Made by a program: the position numbers and the translations under genes. Shown here one piece after another: positions 1-9,262 of a DNA stretch of 46,405 nucleotides; position 1 is the stretch's first letter, and every line of letters begins with the position of its first letter. The notes under the pieces were generated by a model, which was not told the origin of the DNA, made no database searches, and was given only the letters and a program-made list of their open reading frames with translations. This DNA is from Singulisphaera sp. GP187 (GTDB taxonomy: Bacteria; Planctomycetota; Planctomycetia; Gemmatales; Gemmataceae), in the NCBI GenBank assembly GCA_945905925.1, contig CAMDQN010000045.1:1-46405 (forward strand), read 5' to 3'.

Positions 1-440
1 GAGAAGTCAAACGGCGGCCGAAGATCTACCCTCTGATGACGCGGCCACGTGCGACCGGACGAGCCGCGTTGGTCGCTGCGACAGAAAACAGGGCACCTGA
101 CGCAAAACCTTCTGGGTGATAGTCTCTCCGCACGGAAGTGCCATTCGTCCCAGAGTCGCTGTATCAGTTCGGGGTCCATGTAGGTGAATACGTCGGGGAT
201 GTCGAGGCACACGATCCGCTTGCCGCGGAGCGCGGACGGGAACGCTTTCGTGAGCTTCGCCCGGTGTGCGGGCTCCATCACGAGAACCACTTCTGCCCAC
301 GCGAGCAACTCCGGTGTAACCGGGTTCTCGGCGTCGGGCGCGACACCCGCGGACTCGGTTTCCACGCCCGGCACCGCGAACACCGCTTCCGCGGTCGGAC
401 TGCGCAACCGGTTCCGAGCGCACACGAACAACAGCCGCAC
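1..440 (-). CDS. low-molecular-weight protein tyrosine phosphatase-like protein, runs off the window
   Basis: The minus-strand frame from a GTG at 440-438 begins VRLLFVCARNRLRSPTAE, which carries the C-x5-R-S phosphate-binding loop (Cys7, Arg13) of the low-molecular-weight tyrosine phosphatase fold. A later DIPDVFTYMDPEL segment matches the acid-loop and C-terminal region of the short (about 105-110 residue) bacterial members. The expected role is cytoplasmic dephosphorylation of phosphotyrosine or a small phosphate ester. Oddly, no stop appears at the usual family end: the frame stays open for over 30 further residues of unfamiliar composition (FCVRCPVFCRSDQRG) to the window edge. That could be a real extension, a lost stop or a frameshift. 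GTG is chosen because the family begins right at the beta-strand before the P-loop. The gene is divergent from the esterase at 493. Confidence 0.7.
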   Translation of the reverse strand, partial: MRLLFVCARNRLRSPTAEAVFAVPGVETESAGVAPDAENPVTPELLAWAEVVLVMEPAHRAKLTKAFPSALRGKRIVCLDIPDVFTYMDPELIQRLWDEWHFRAERLSPRRFCVRCPVFCRSDQRGSSGRTWPRHQRVDLRPPFDF

Positions 441-492
441 GTGAACGTCTCTGGGTTCGGAGGAATGGCCCCTACGGGTCCAACGCTATACG

Positions 493-1347
493 TTGCCGAG
501 AACAGCACCTTTGAGGGTAACGATTGTGGCACTCTGTCTCTTGCTCGGCGCGGCGCTCGCTCAACCGACTGATGCGCCCACTATCTCCGATGCGAAGAAA
601 GACGACAACGGGTTTCTCGTCCATGAAATCAAGTCGCCATATCAGGCGGGCACGACGCTGGTTCGCGTGCTGGTACCCGAGAAGTTGGACAAGGTCAAGT
701 CGTACCCGGTTGTATACGTGCTACCGGTCGAGGCGAGCACCGAGAGCCGCTACGGCGACGGACTGAAGGAGGTCAAGAAGCTCGACCTGCAGAACACGCT
801 CAAGGCGGTATTCGTCGCGCCGACGTTCTCACAGTTGCCGTGGTACGCCGACCACCCGACCAATAAGGATGTGCGCCAGGAGACGTACTTTGTGAAGGTC
901 GTGGTGCCGTTCGTGGAGAAGACGTACCCGGTGAAGGCCGCGCCCGACGGGCGGTTACTCATGGGGTTCAGCAAGTCCGGTTGGGGCGCGTACAGCTTAC
1001 TATTGCGGCACTCGGACGTGTTCGGGAAGGCCGCAGCGTGGGACGCGCCAATGATGATGGACAAGCCCGGCAAGTACGGCAGCGGCGACATTTTCGGCAC
1101 CGACGACAATTTCGCAGGCTATCGCGTTACCAAGTTACTCGAAGACCGCGCGGCGAAGTTGCAGAAGGAGACTCGCCTGATCCTCACCGGTTACGGCGGC
1201 TTCCGCGGCGAGCACCAGAAGGCGCACGAACTGATGGAGAAACTGAAGATTAGGCATGAATACCGCGACGGTCCGCAGCGGAAACACGACTGGCACAGCG
1301 GCTGGGTGAAGGAGGCCGCGGAGTTGCTTCTGGCGCGAATGGAGTAG
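493..1347 (+). CDS. secreted esterase-D-like alpha/beta hydrolase
   Basis: A 284-residue protein with a hydrophobic signal peptide (residues 7-23, ending LGAALA-Q), so it is probably exported. The core looks like an alpha/beta-hydrolase of the esterase-D/feruloyl-esterase type: a strand-rich YPVVYVLPVE segment near residue 71, the nucleophile elbow GFSKSG with Ser160, and a C-terminal KHDWHSGW motif supplying the catalytic histidine (His265 or His268). The substrate cannot be read from sequence; an ester on a sugar polymer is plausible. The start is a TTG at 493, accepted because it gives a complete signal peptide; no strong ribosome site is seen. The gene stands alone, divergent from the phosphatase and followed by a short palindromic repeat before the next gene. 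Confidence 0.75.
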   Translation: MPRTAPLRVTIVALCLLLGAALAQPTDAPTISDAKKDDNGFLVHEIKSPYQAGTTLVRVLVPEKLDKVKSYPVVYVLPVEASTESRYGDGLKEVKKLDLQNTLKAVFVAPTFSQLPWYADHPTNKDVRQETYFVKVVVPFVEKTYPVKAAPDGRLLMGFSKSGWGAYSLLLRHSDVFGKAAAWDAPMMMDKPGKYGSGDIFGTDDNFAGYRVTKLLEDRAAKLQKETRLILTGYGGFRGEHQKAHELMEKLKIRHEYRDGPQRKHDWHSGWVKEAAELLLARME

Positions 1348-1354
1348 ACTCGTG

Positions 1355-1376
1355 CCTGGGGCTTACGCCCACAGGC
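1355..1376. repeat. 22-bp copy of the 'CCTGGGGCTTACGCCC' dispersed palindromic repeat
   Basis: The 22 bases here are identical to the outer end of the long hairpin arm at 35227-35248 and to the complement of 35327-35348. The copy lies eight bases after the esterase stop. It has only a short internal self-complementarity and no T-run, so it looks like one arm of the larger element rather than a terminator in its own right. Confidence 0.75.
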
Positions 1377-1464
1377 GCCGAACTCCGAAAGGAACCCGGT
1401 TAGCTTCGGCATCGAATCGGGTACAATCGTGAATAGCACTCCGCACTCACACACGGGTTCGCGC

Positions 1465-4400
1465 ATGGTTCGCGTTCTGGTCGCCTTCACGGGCGTACTC
1501 GTCATCTCGTCACTCTCGTTCGCGCAGAACGACACCACGCCGACGGAATCACCGGTCGCGGTGTGGATGTTCAATGCGGCCGACGAACCCGGCGTGCCGA
1601 AAGCGTCCGTGAAGTTCCTCGAAGCCGGCCCACGCCCGCCTACTTACCCGAGCTTCGGCGCGACCAACACCGCGATGACGTTTAGCGCCGCGAACACGAG
1701 CGTCACCGTGCGCGAAGCCGACACGCCGAAAGCGAACTTGCGATTCGGGCTGAACGATTCGATCACGATTGAAGCCTGGGTGAAGGTGACGGAGCTGAAG
1801 GACGGGAGCTATTCCTACATCGTGGGGAAAGGCCGCAACCGTAAGGCCGGGTTTCCTGAGAAGAATCAGAACTACGCGCTGCGGCTCAAGGGCGAAAAGG
1901 GCGAAGCAAAGGTTTCGTTCCTGTTCGCGAGCGAACCCGCGAAGGACAAACCGGCCGAATGGCACCGGTGGACGACATCGAAGGGATTCACCGGGGGCGG
2001 GTGGCACCACGTCGCTGTGGTGTACACGTTCGGCAAGCCGGACAGCGTTCGCGGATACATCGACGGAGTTTCCCAGATGGGCGCCTGGGACGAAGGCGGC
2101 GCCACAACGCGCGCCCCGGCGACTGACGCGGACGATCTGGTAATCGGAGCCGGGAACGGCGGCGGTGTAGGTAACTCTTTTCGCGGATCGCTCGATAACG
2201 TCACGATCTGGCGCGCGGCGATCTCCGACGACATGTTGAAGAACCGCTATCAGTTCCTCCCGCCTCCACCGGTCGTGAAGCGCGCTGACTTGCCGAAAGG
2301 CGAAGTGTTGGTGCAACTTTGCGAAGAGGGTTTGCCGGCCCGCAACGCGTGGCCGGAACAGCCGCCACAACCGACCGAGAGCTACCGCGAAGACGCCTTC
2401 GGGTTTTTCGAGGTGCCGCACAAGTACGTCGATACCGGGGTGCGTGGCGACCGTGCGAACCCCTTTCTGCTCCGCGCCGCGGCCGTCGTGAACCTCCCCG
2501 CTGGCAAGCACCGCATCCTTCTGCGCGGGCGCGGCGCGGCACGCCTCTACTTCGATGACAAGTTGGTGCTCTCGACCTCATTCCCGCCGACCGACAGCAG
2601 CGGACACGGCACCATCGCGAAGGCCGACAAGTACCTGAACCTCGCACCGGACTTCCGCTTTGCGCCGCCGGGCAACCGTGAATTGTGGATCGCGTTCGAG
2701 TCGAAAGGTGGCGAACACGTCGTCGTAATGGAAACGATTGTCGGCAACTACCTCGGCAACAACAAGCGCCGGCCGGAACTCGGCGAAACGGTGGTCGCCG
2801 TGTCGTTCGCGGGGAGCGAAGCGTGGCACCTGCTCACCCCCGGCACGCGCGTGGTCCCGTACACAGACGCGGGCTGGAACGCTTACGAAGCCGAACGCGC
2901 CTCGCATCTCGACAAGACGAACGCCGCGGCACGTGAAGCGAAGCGCAAGGAACACGAAGCGTACTGGAGGACTCGCCGCGTGGCCGCGATGAAGTGGCTC
3001 GATTCAACGCCTGCGGAGAAGTTCCCGGAGTTGCCAAAGGGGATGCCCGCGAACAACGCGATCGACCACTTCCTCGGCGCGAAGCTCGCGGTCGTGAAGC
3101 AGCAGGCCGCGGCGCCCGCGGGCGCGGTTGACTTCTACAAACAGGTGCAGCCGATCCTCGAAGCGAAGTGTTCAAGCTGTCACACCGGGGAGAAGCCGAA
3201 GGGGAACTTGCGATTGGACGACCGCGCCGGTTCACTCGCCGGTGGCAAGGACGACGGCCCCGCGATCACACCGGGCAAGCCTGCAAACAGCCCGCTACTG
3301 ACGCGAGTGAAGGCTGACGGCGCCGGCGCGATGCCGCCGAAAGGCGACAAACTCACCGCAGGCGAAATCACGATTCTCGAAACGTGGATCGCCGAAGGCG
3401 CACGCTGGCCCGACCTCAACGCGGATCACACCACCCTCACGCCGCTTAGCAATGACCTCACGTTCCTGCGCCGGGTCACGCTCGACACGGTCGGCGTGGT
3501 ACCAACACCAGAAGAGATTCGCCAGTTCCTCGCGGACACCGCGCCGAACAAGCGGGCGAATGTCATCGACCGGTTGCTCGCCGATCCGCGATGGGCGGAT
3601 CACTGGATGGGCTACTGGCTCGACGTGTTGGCCGAGAACCCGAACATCATCAACCCGACGCTCAACAACACCGGGCCGTTCCGGTGGTGGCTCTACGAAT
3701 CGTTCCGCGACAACAAGCCGATGGATCTGTTCGTGACGGAGTTGCTCCGCATGAAGGGCAGCGCCAGGTTCGGCGGTCCGGCCGGGTTCGGGGTCGCGTC
3801 ACAGAACGACGTACCGATGGCGATGAAAGGCACCGTCGTCGCGGCGGCGTTCCTGGGTGTTGAGATGAAGTGCGCGCGCTGTCACGACGCGCCCGCCCAC
3901 GCGTCGTTACAGCGAGACTTGTTCGAGTTGGCCGCGATGCTCGGTGCGAAATCGGTGAAGCTTCCCGTGACGAGCAGCGTGCCGCTGGACAAGGTTCACG
4001 AGGGTGGCCGCAAGCCGCTCATCGCGGTGACGCTGAAGCCCGGCACGGAGGTGGAAGCGAAGTGGCCGTTCGCGCGCTTCGCATCCGAAGAGTTGGGCAA
4101 GCAACTCGCGGAGTACCCGGAGGACGCACGCGACCGGCTCGCGGCACTGCTCACCGCACCGCAGAACGAGCGGTTCGCGCAAGTGATGACGAACCGCGTG
4201 TGGAAGCGGTTGATGGGTCGCGGCATCGTGGAACCCGCGGAAGACTGGGAACGCGGGAAGCCGTCGCACCCGGAGTTGTTGCGCTGGCTTTCGCGCGAGT
4301 TCGTTCGCGGCGGCTATGACGTGAAACACCTGTCGCGGTTGGTGTTCAACTCGCACGCGTACCAGCGCGCCGCCGATCCCGCACTGAAGGACATCCCGGT

Positions 4401-5142
4401 GTTGTTCACGGCCCCGGCCCGCCGACGGCTCACGGCCGAGCAGATCGTCGATTCGATGTTCAGCGCGACCGGCGCACCGTTTCGCGTCGAAGAAGCCAGT
4501 CTGGACGTGGACGGCGTGCGCGACATGAATAGTTCGCTCACGCTCGGCAAACCGCGGCGCTCGTGGATGCTCACGAGTACCTCGAACGAGCGCGACAGGC
4601 CGAGTCTGTCGCTGCCGCGAATCCAAATGGTATGCGACGTACTCGAAGCATTCGGCTGGCGCGGCTCGCGCCAGGACGCGATCACGACGCGCGCGAACCT
4701 GACCAACGTGCTTCAGCCCGCGATCCTCCAGAACGGCCCGGTCGGGTTGTGGCTCACGCGCCTCAGCGACGAACACGCGACCACCCAACTCGCGCTCTCC
4801 GCGAAGTCGGTTGATGAGCTACTGGACGAACTCTTCTTGAAAGTGCTGACCCGCAAACCGACAGCGAAGGAGCGCGCCGCTTACGGCGACTACCTCCGCA
4901 CCGGCTTCGACGCGCGCGTGAAGACGCCACTGCCGAAGACCGCGAGCAAGCGCATCCCGGAACCGTATGTGTCGTGGTCGAACCACCTGAACCCCGACGC
5001 GACGACGATCAAGATTCGCCAGGAAGAAGCCGCACGCAAAGGCGACCCGCCGACCGAGCGGCTCGACTCCGAATGGCGGTCGCGCCTGGAAGACGTGCTG
5101 TGGGCCGTGCTAAACTCGTCCGAGTTCGTGTTTACACCGTGA
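1465..5142 (+). CDS. LamG - PSCyt1 - DUF1549 - DUF1553 planctomycete cytochrome-c-like protein
   Basis: A 1225-residue exported protein. The ATG at 1465 is preferred over the GTG at 1429 because it opens directly on a signal peptide (MVRVLVAFTGVLVISSLSFA). Domains in order: a LamG/concanavalin-like jelly roll (about residues 40-260), a beta-rich region that may be PA14-like (280-450), PSCyt1 with the heme motif CSSCH (Cys569), DUF1549 (about 650-800) with a second heme-type motif CARCH (Cys803), and DUF1553 with VMTNRVWKRLMGRGIVEP and SHPELLRWL (about 900-1150). In planctomycetes these proteins occur next to DUF1501 proteins, as here at 5530. Biochemical roles are unproven; a periplasmic or surface electron-transfer or glycan-processing role is inferred. 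The usual order PSCyt1-DUF1549-DUF1553 is kept, with LamG placed at the N terminus rather than between them as in the paralogue at 28642. Confidence 0.88.
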   Translation: MVRVLVAFTGVLVISSLSFAQNDTTPTESPVAVWMFNAADEPGVPKASVKFLEAGPRPPTYPSFGATNTAMTFSAANTSVTVREADTPKANLRFGLNDSITIEAWVKVTELKDGSYSYIVGKGRNRKAGFPEKNQNYALRLKGEKGEAKVSFLFASEPAKDKPAEWHRWTTSKGFTGGGWHHVAVVYTFGKPDSVRGYIDGVSQMGAWDEGGATTRAPATDADDLVIGAGNGGGVGNSFRGSLDNVTIWRAAISDDMLKNRYQFLPPPPVVKRADLPKGEVLVQLCEEGLPARNAWPEQPPQPTESYREDAFGFFEVPHKYVDTGVRGDRANPFLLRAAAVVNLPAGKHRILLRGRGAARLYFDDKLVLSTSFPPTDSSGHGTIAKADKYLNLAPDFRFAPPGNRELWIAFESKGGEHVVVMETIVGNYLGNNKRRPELGETVVAVSFAGSEAWHLLTPGTRVVPYTDAGWNAYEAERASHLDKTNAAAREAKRKEHEAYWRTRRVAAMKWLDSTPAEKFPELPKGMPANNAIDHFLGAKLAVVKQQAAAPAGAVDFYKQVQPILEAKCSSCHTGEKPKGNLRLDDRAGSLAGGKDDGPAITPGKPANSPLLTRVKADGAGAMPPKGDKLTAGEITILETWIAEGARWPDLNADHTTLTPLSNDLTFLRRVTLDTVGVVPTPEEIRQFLADTAPNKRANVIDRLLADPRWADHWMGYWLDVLAENPNIINPTLNNTGPFRWWLYESFRDNKPMDLFVTELLRMKGSARFGGPAGFGVASQNDVPMAMKGTVVAAAFLGVEMKCARCHDAPAHASLQRDLFELAAMLGAKSVKLPVTSSVPLDKVHEGGRKPLIAVTLKPGTEVEAKWPFARFASEELGKQLAEYPEDARDRLAALLTAPQNERFAQVMTNRVWKRLMGRGIVEPAEDWERGKPSHPELLRWLSREFVRGGYDVKHLSRLVFNSHAYQRAADPALKDIPVLFTAPARRRLTAEQIVDSMFSATGAPFRVEEASLDVDGVRDMNSSLTLGKPRRSWMLTSTSNERDRPSLSLPRIQMVCDVLEAFGWRGSRQDAITTRANLTNVLQPAILQNGPVGLWLTRLSDEHATTQLALSAKSVDELLDELFLKVLTRKPTAKERAAYGDYLRTGFDARVKTPLPKTASKRIPEPYVSWSNHLNPDATTIKIRQEEAARKGDPPTERLDSEWRSRLEDVLWAVLNSSEFVFTP

Positions 5143-5152
5143 GGGCGCGAAC

Positions 5153-5524
5153 GTGGAGAAGACCACCCCGAAACGGACGCTGTTCCTATCGGTCGCGGCC
5201 GGCGCGGTGTGCCTCCTCGTCTTCGGGCTTGTGGGCGCGTGGAACTGGTGGCAACAGCGGCAAGTTCCGTCAGGCGAGCCACACTTTCACGGGCACGTGG
5301 TGGAGGCGAGTGGAGGGGGTTTCCTGGTTCAGAGTCCGAACGGCGGACGTTGCTTTGTTCTCATCCAACCAGATACGCGAGTCCGACGGCGCAACGGCTC
5401 GGCAAGTGAGATCGCTGTAGGCAATAGGGTGAGTGTGTGGCACACAAGCATTGTGCTGGGTACTGACCCTCCGAAGGTATTCGCTGAATGGGTTATCATC
5501 GAAATCAACGATCCTCGGGTGTAG
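5153..5524 (+). CDS. small membrane-anchored protein between PSCyt1 and DUF1501 genes
   Basis: A 123-residue protein starting at GTG 5153, ten bases after the preceding stop and five bases before the next start, so almost certainly co-transcribed. It has one N-terminal transmembrane helix (about residues 9-29, [20 protein letters not shown]) followed by a roughly 80-residue soluble domain predicted outside the cytoplasm. This domain is beta-rich ([27 protein letters not shown]) and has an OB-fold-like flavour, but I do not recognise a named family. Its place inside the pair suggests an accessory to the two large neighbours. The other two DUF1501 pairs in this window have no equivalent. Confidence 0.65.
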   Translation: MEKTTPKRTLFLSVAAGAVCLLVFGLVGAWNWWQQRQVPSGEPHFHGHVVEASGGGFLVQSPNGGRCFVLIQPDTRVRRRNGSASEIAVGNRVSVWHTSIVLGTDPPKVFAEWVIIEINDPRV

Positions 5525-5529
5525 TAAGT

Positions 5530-6795
5530 ATGAACCGACGTGACTTCCTCGCTGCTTCCGTCGCGCTCGCTGCGTCGTCGGCGCTCGCGCGCGAACCCAA
5601 GCCCGCGCCGCTCAACGGCAAGGCGGAGGCGTGTATCTTCATCTGGCTCGGCGGCGGCATGGGTCAGGTGGACACGTTCGACCCGAAAGCGAAGGGCTTG
5701 AACAAAGGTAGCCCGAAGAAGGCTGGGTCGCTGTACGACTCCGTCCCGACTGCGGTGCCGGGCGTGCGGGTGTGCGAACATCTCACGAAAACCGCCGACG
5801 TGATGGACCGCGTCACGGCTGTTCGCACCGTGAACCACAAGGTCATCGACGAACATGCTTTCGCCACCAACCTCGTCCACACCGGGCGCGTCACCAGCGG
5901 GAATGTGGTGTACCCGTCGCTCGGCTCCATCGTGGCGCACGAACGCGGCGCCGCGGCGCAGGACGTGCCGCCGTATATCCTCATCGGCTACCCAAACGTG
6001 AGTCGAGGACCTGGGTTTCTTGGCTCGAAAGCGGGCTTCGTCTATCTCACCGACACGAACTCCGGTCCCGCCGGGTTCACGCGACCGGCCGATGTCGATG
6101 ACAAGCGCGCCGCCGAACGCCGCAAACTGTTGGACGCGCTCGGGAGCGGCGCCACGCCCGGTTCGGCGGTAGCCGAGTACGAAGCGGCACAGGCCGAAGC
6201 GCTGCGGTTGGCGGGGCCGACGTTCCTCAAGCACTTCGATTTGAAGACCGAACCCGCGAAGGTGCGTGAAAGCTACGGCGGTGAGTTCGGCCAGCGGTGC
6301 CTGCTCTCGCGCCGGTTGGTGGAAGCCGGTGTGCGGTTTGTCGAAGTGTCGCATAACCTGAACTTCCTCAACGGCACCGGCTGGGACGTTCACAATGACG
6401 GCATCGACAAACAACACCTGCTCATTCAGGAAATGGACACCGCACTGAGCGGGCTTATCCTCGATCTCGAATCGCGGAAGAAGCTCGACACGACGCTCAT
6501 CGTGATCGGGACGGAGTTCGGGCGCCCGCCCGAATTTGACGGTGGCGGCGGTCGCGGGCACCAGGGGACGACGTTCTCGCTCGTCCTCGCGGGCGGCGGC
6601 TTGAAGCACTGCGGTGCCTACGGCATGACCGACGATGCGGGGAAGTCGATCGTGAAGGACGGCGTGTCGATCCCGGACTTCCACGCGACGATTCACACCG
6701 CGCTTGGCATCGACCCGACGAAGGAATTACACGACGGCCCGCGCCCGGTTCCAATCACCGACGGCGGCAAGCCGATCCGCACGCTGTTCGGGTGA
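5530..6795 (+). CDS. DUF1501 protein with Tat-type signal
   Basis: A 421-residue protein opening with [20 protein letters not shown], a twin-arginine-type export signal that fixes the ATG at 5530. The body has DUF1501 landmarks: [17 protein letters not shown] near the start, a central [20 protein letters not shown], and a C-terminal [13 protein letters not shown] followed by [20 protein letters not shown]1501 belongs to the alkaline phosphatase/sulfatase superfamily by fold; catalytic activity has not generally been shown. It follows a PSCyt1/DUF1549/DUF1553 gene, the standard planctomycete pairing, and is probably the last gene of this three-gene operon. Confidence 0.9.
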   Translation: MNRRDFLAASVALAASSALAREPKPAPLNGKAEACIFIWLGGGMGQVDTFDPKAKGLNKGSPKKAGSLYDSVPTAVPGVRVCEHLTKTADVMDRVTAVRTVNHKVIDEHAFATNLVHTGRVTSGNVVYPSLGSIVAHERGAAAQDVPPYILIGYPNVSRGPGFLGSKAGFVYLTDTNSGPAGFTRPADVDDKRAAERRKLLDALGSGATPGSAVAEYEAAQAEALRLAGPTFLKHFDLKTEPAKVRESYGGEFGQRCLLSRRLVEAGVRFVEVSHNLNFLNGTGWDVHNDGIDKQHLLIQEMDTALSGLILDLESRKKLDTTLIVIGTEFGRPPEFDGGGGRGHQGTTFSLVLAGGGLKHCGAYGMTDDAGKSIVKDGVSIPDFHATIHTALGIDPTKELHDGPRPVPITDGGKPIRTLFG

Positions 6796-7204
6796 TCGTG
6801 CGTTCGGGTGGGAAATGCAGAAGTGCTGCGCGCGAGTTCGGGGAGCGTTGGTTCGTCGGCTGCCCTTTCCGACCTCGCGGTCGGCAGCGAGCACGAACCG
6901 CTCTTCTCGTGGAGACGAGCGGTACTATCGCTAAACGGGTCGCCCTGGTTCGCTATCTTAGGACCGTGATAGTTACAGGCACCGAAGTGCCTGACGAGTT
7001 TGTAAGCTCCCACATTGGGGCGCGAAGCGGAGGATGGACACGGGCACCGCGCCGCGGGTTCGCGTCACTTTCCATCTTCCCCTTCATCGGGAATGGGCGG
7101 TTGGTCGCGCGTCCGCTGCACACGCGGAGCGGTGGTTGAATCGGCCCTCCTTGATTCAACCCACTCGCGACCGTGGTTTTCGTATTGTCGCCAACAGTAC
7201 ACCT
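6796..7204. other. intergenic, 409 bp, two hairpins and no convincing gene
   Basis: This lies between the convergent ends of the DUF1501 gene and the double hydrolase. A 7-bp stem with a CGAA tetraloop (CAGGCAC/GTGCCTG) sits at 6976-6993. A 9-bp stem (GGTTGAATC/GATTCAACC, 10-base loop) sits at 7134-7161. Neither has a T-run, so at most they are weak terminators or processing sites. Open frames here overlap one another without codon-usage or domain support. Confidence 0.6.
7134..7161. terminator. hairpin downstream of the double hydrolase
   Basis: A perfect 9-bp stem (GGTTGAATC with GATTCAACC) encloses a 10-base loop. It lies 44-71 bases beyond the minus-strand hydrolase stop and could terminate that transcript, but lacks a U-tract on either strand. 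Confidence 0.35.
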
Positions 7205-9262
7205 TCACTTCGCCTTCAATCGCGCGATGAGGAAGTCCGCGGACACCTTGTACTTGTCGTGTGTCTTGCCGGGGTAGACCAACACGCATTCCACCTTCAC
7301 TGCCTTCAACTTCTCTTCGAGGATCATGCCGAGCAGCGCGGAGTGAGTCGGGTCGTCCTGATTCTCGCCCTTCACCGGCGGCTTCTTCTGCGATGGGTAC
7401 TCCAAGAATACCGCCGGGTCGTCCTTCGTGACGTGCGTCAGCGGCGAATACTCCTCGATCCACGGGAGCAGCTTTTCGCGCTTTTCCAAGAACTCTGGGA
7501 ACGCTCCGTCGCGGTTGGCCGGCGTGCGCACCCCGAACGCGTGACCACCGTATCGCGCGTTCGGGATCCACTCTTTCAGCACCTTCGGGTCGAGCGTCGT
7601 TTGTGCGCCGTTCACCGCGACGCAGTGCAGTCGCGTCGATTCGCGCGCGACGGGATCGGTGCTCTTGGGGTCGGCCATGTCGTCGTGGAACGCGAGCCAG
7701 AGCGACGAGCACGCGCCGGCCGAACCACCGGTCGCGCCGATTCGCGTCTTGTCCAGGTTCCAGTCCTTCGCCTTCGATCGCACGAATTGCAGCGCGCGGG
7801 CGGCATCTTCGAGCGGCCACTTCACAGGCGGTTTGATCTCGGCCGTATCCGCCTGCGTGACCAACCGGTAGTTGATCGCGACCACGGAAACGCCCGCGTC
7901 GAGGTAGCGCTTCACACCGTTGTGGTAACCGCTCTTGTCGCCGTTCACCCACCCGCCGCCGTGAATCAGCAACACGACCGGCGTGGGCGTTTCGGATTTT
8001 GCCTGCCAGAAGTCGAGGACCTGACGCTCGTGCTTGCCGTAAGCGACATCGGCATGGGTGCGCGCGATCGCGGGCGGTTGCGCCGCGAGGACCGCGTGCG
8101 CCGCGGTCACTTCGAGTCCGCGCTCGTCGGTGACCGCGAGTTCGTATACGAGCGGCCGGTCCGCGGGCAACTTCGCGGACACCACACCGTCCTTGATTTC
8201 GGCATCGACCGACTTCCACACGCGCTTTTGCCACGGTCCTTCGGCTGTCGCGTAGTGCAACTGTGCCGCTTTCAGCTTCACCTTGCCCGTGACTTTCGCA
8301 CTCACGGTGTCGCCGTTGCGCGTCATCTTTTCGATGGCGGGAAGCGGGTCGCCGCTCTTCAGGTGCGTGTCGATGAACGTGTCCACCTCTCCGAACTTCC
8401 AAATGTGACCGTGCTGCAATCGCACGCGGACCGAGAGCGTTGTTGGCGCTTTCACCAAGTCGTAGCACTTCTGGTAACTGTCCATCGGGTACGCGAAATC
8501 GTTCGTGCCGTTGAGGAACAGGATCGGGCACTTCACGTTCGGCAGGTACTTCGACGGGTCGAACGTGTCCGCCCAGCGTTTGCGGCGGTCCGCGCCCATC
8601 TTGTCGAAGCGTGACTCCTTCCACGCGCTGTTGTCATGAAGGAAGCCGCAGCCGTAGACCGGCACCGCCGCTTTGAAGCGGTCATCGAGACCCGCGACAA
8701 TGCACGTAAGGTAGCCGCCCCAACTGATGCCGGTGACCGCGGTCTTCTCCTTGTCAACTTCCGCGAACGAGCGTAACAGGTTGTGCCCGCGAATCACGGT
8801 GGCGATTGCGTGATACGACCACATGTCGCGCACGGTCTTGTCGTCGAAGTCGCGGAACTTCACGTCGTCGGACTGGTCCGGCCCACCGTCCGCGAGGCGC
8901 CCGGCCGGGCCGTTACCGGCGAGGTCCATCGCGAGCGCGCAGTAGCCGCGCGCGGCCCAGTGTTCGGCCCACTCGCGGAACGCCTTGCCGCCACCGCCGT
9001 GAACGAGAACCACTGCGGGGAAGGGGCCCTTGCCGTCCGCGGGCTTCGCGTAGTAAGCGAACGCGCGAGTCGGCTTCCCCTGATACGGTTCACCGGGGTA
9101 GTAGACCTCGCGCGCCTTCCCGACCTCCTTGCCCCATTCTGGTTTCACCTCCGCAGCGCTGAGCGCGGGCACATCCCACGGTCCCGTCTTGGGCGGGTCT
9201 GCGGCGAATAGCGCGGAAGGAACGAGCGCGAGGAATAGAAGAGCCGAAGTGAGACGCGTCAT
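7205..9262 (-). CDS. secreted fusion of two alpha/beta-hydrolase (esterase) domains
   Basis: A 685-residue protein with a signal peptide (MTRLTSALLFLALVPSALFA-A). The first domain (about 45-300) is an acetyl-xylan-esterase/S9-like alpha/beta hydrolase: VVLVHGGGG near residue 85, nucleophile elbow GISWGG (Ser180), acid GTNDFAY (Asp255) and QHGH (His286). A beta-rich linker (about 305-395) follows. The second domain (about 405-685) resembles BD-FAE/lipase-type esterases: LIHGGGW at 432-438, nucleophile GGSAGA (Ser514) and a C-terminal PGKTHDKY segment giving His. Both active sites look intact, so the protein may remove two kinds of acyl group from one polymer; the substrate is inferred only from family habit. 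It is a single gene with no obvious partners, facing away from the PII gene. Confidence 0.83.
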   Translation of the reverse strand: MTRLTSALLFLALVPSALFAADPPKTGPWDVPALSAAEVKPEWGKEVGKAREVYYPGEPYQGKPTRAFAYYAKPADGKGPFPAVVLVHGGGGKAFREWAEHWAARGYCALAMDLAGNGPAGRLADGGPDQSDDVKFRDFDDKTVRDMWSYHAIATVIRGHNLLRSFAEVDKEKTAVTGISWGGYLTCIVAGLDDRFKAAVPVYGCGFLHDNSAWKESRFDKMGADRRKRWADTFDPSKYLPNVKCPILFLNGTNDFAYPMDSYQKCYDLVKAPTTLSVRVRLQHGHIWKFGEVDTFIDTHLKSGDPLPAIEKMTRNGDTVSAKVTGKVKLKAAQLHYATAEGPWQKRVWKSVDAEIKDGVVSAKLPADRPLVYELAVTDERGLEVTAAHAVLAAQPPAIARTHADVAYGKHERQVLDFWQAKSETPTPVVLLIHGGGWVNGDKSGYHNGVKRYLDAGVSVVAINYRLVTQADTAEIKPPVKWPLEDAARALQFVRSKAKDWNLDKTRIGATGGSAGACSSLWLAFHDDMADPKSTDPVARESTRLHCVAVNGAQTTLDPKVLKEWIPNARYGGHAFGVRTPANRDGAFPEFLEKREKLLPWIEEYSPLTHVTKDDPAVFLEYPSQKKPPVKGENQDDPTHSALLGMILEEKLKAVKVECVLVYPGKTHDKYKVSADFLIARLKAK

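Noticed and set aside
5329-6696. Long minus-strand open frame over the DUF1501 gene
   Set aside because: Shadow of a well-supported DUF1501 protein; no signal, motif or ribosome site.
7034-8614. Long plus-strand open frame (526 codons) over the double hydrolase
   Set aside because: It is antisense to a gene with two intact active-site motifs, has no family features and is Arg/His-rich as expected for the shadow frame of high-GC coding DNA.
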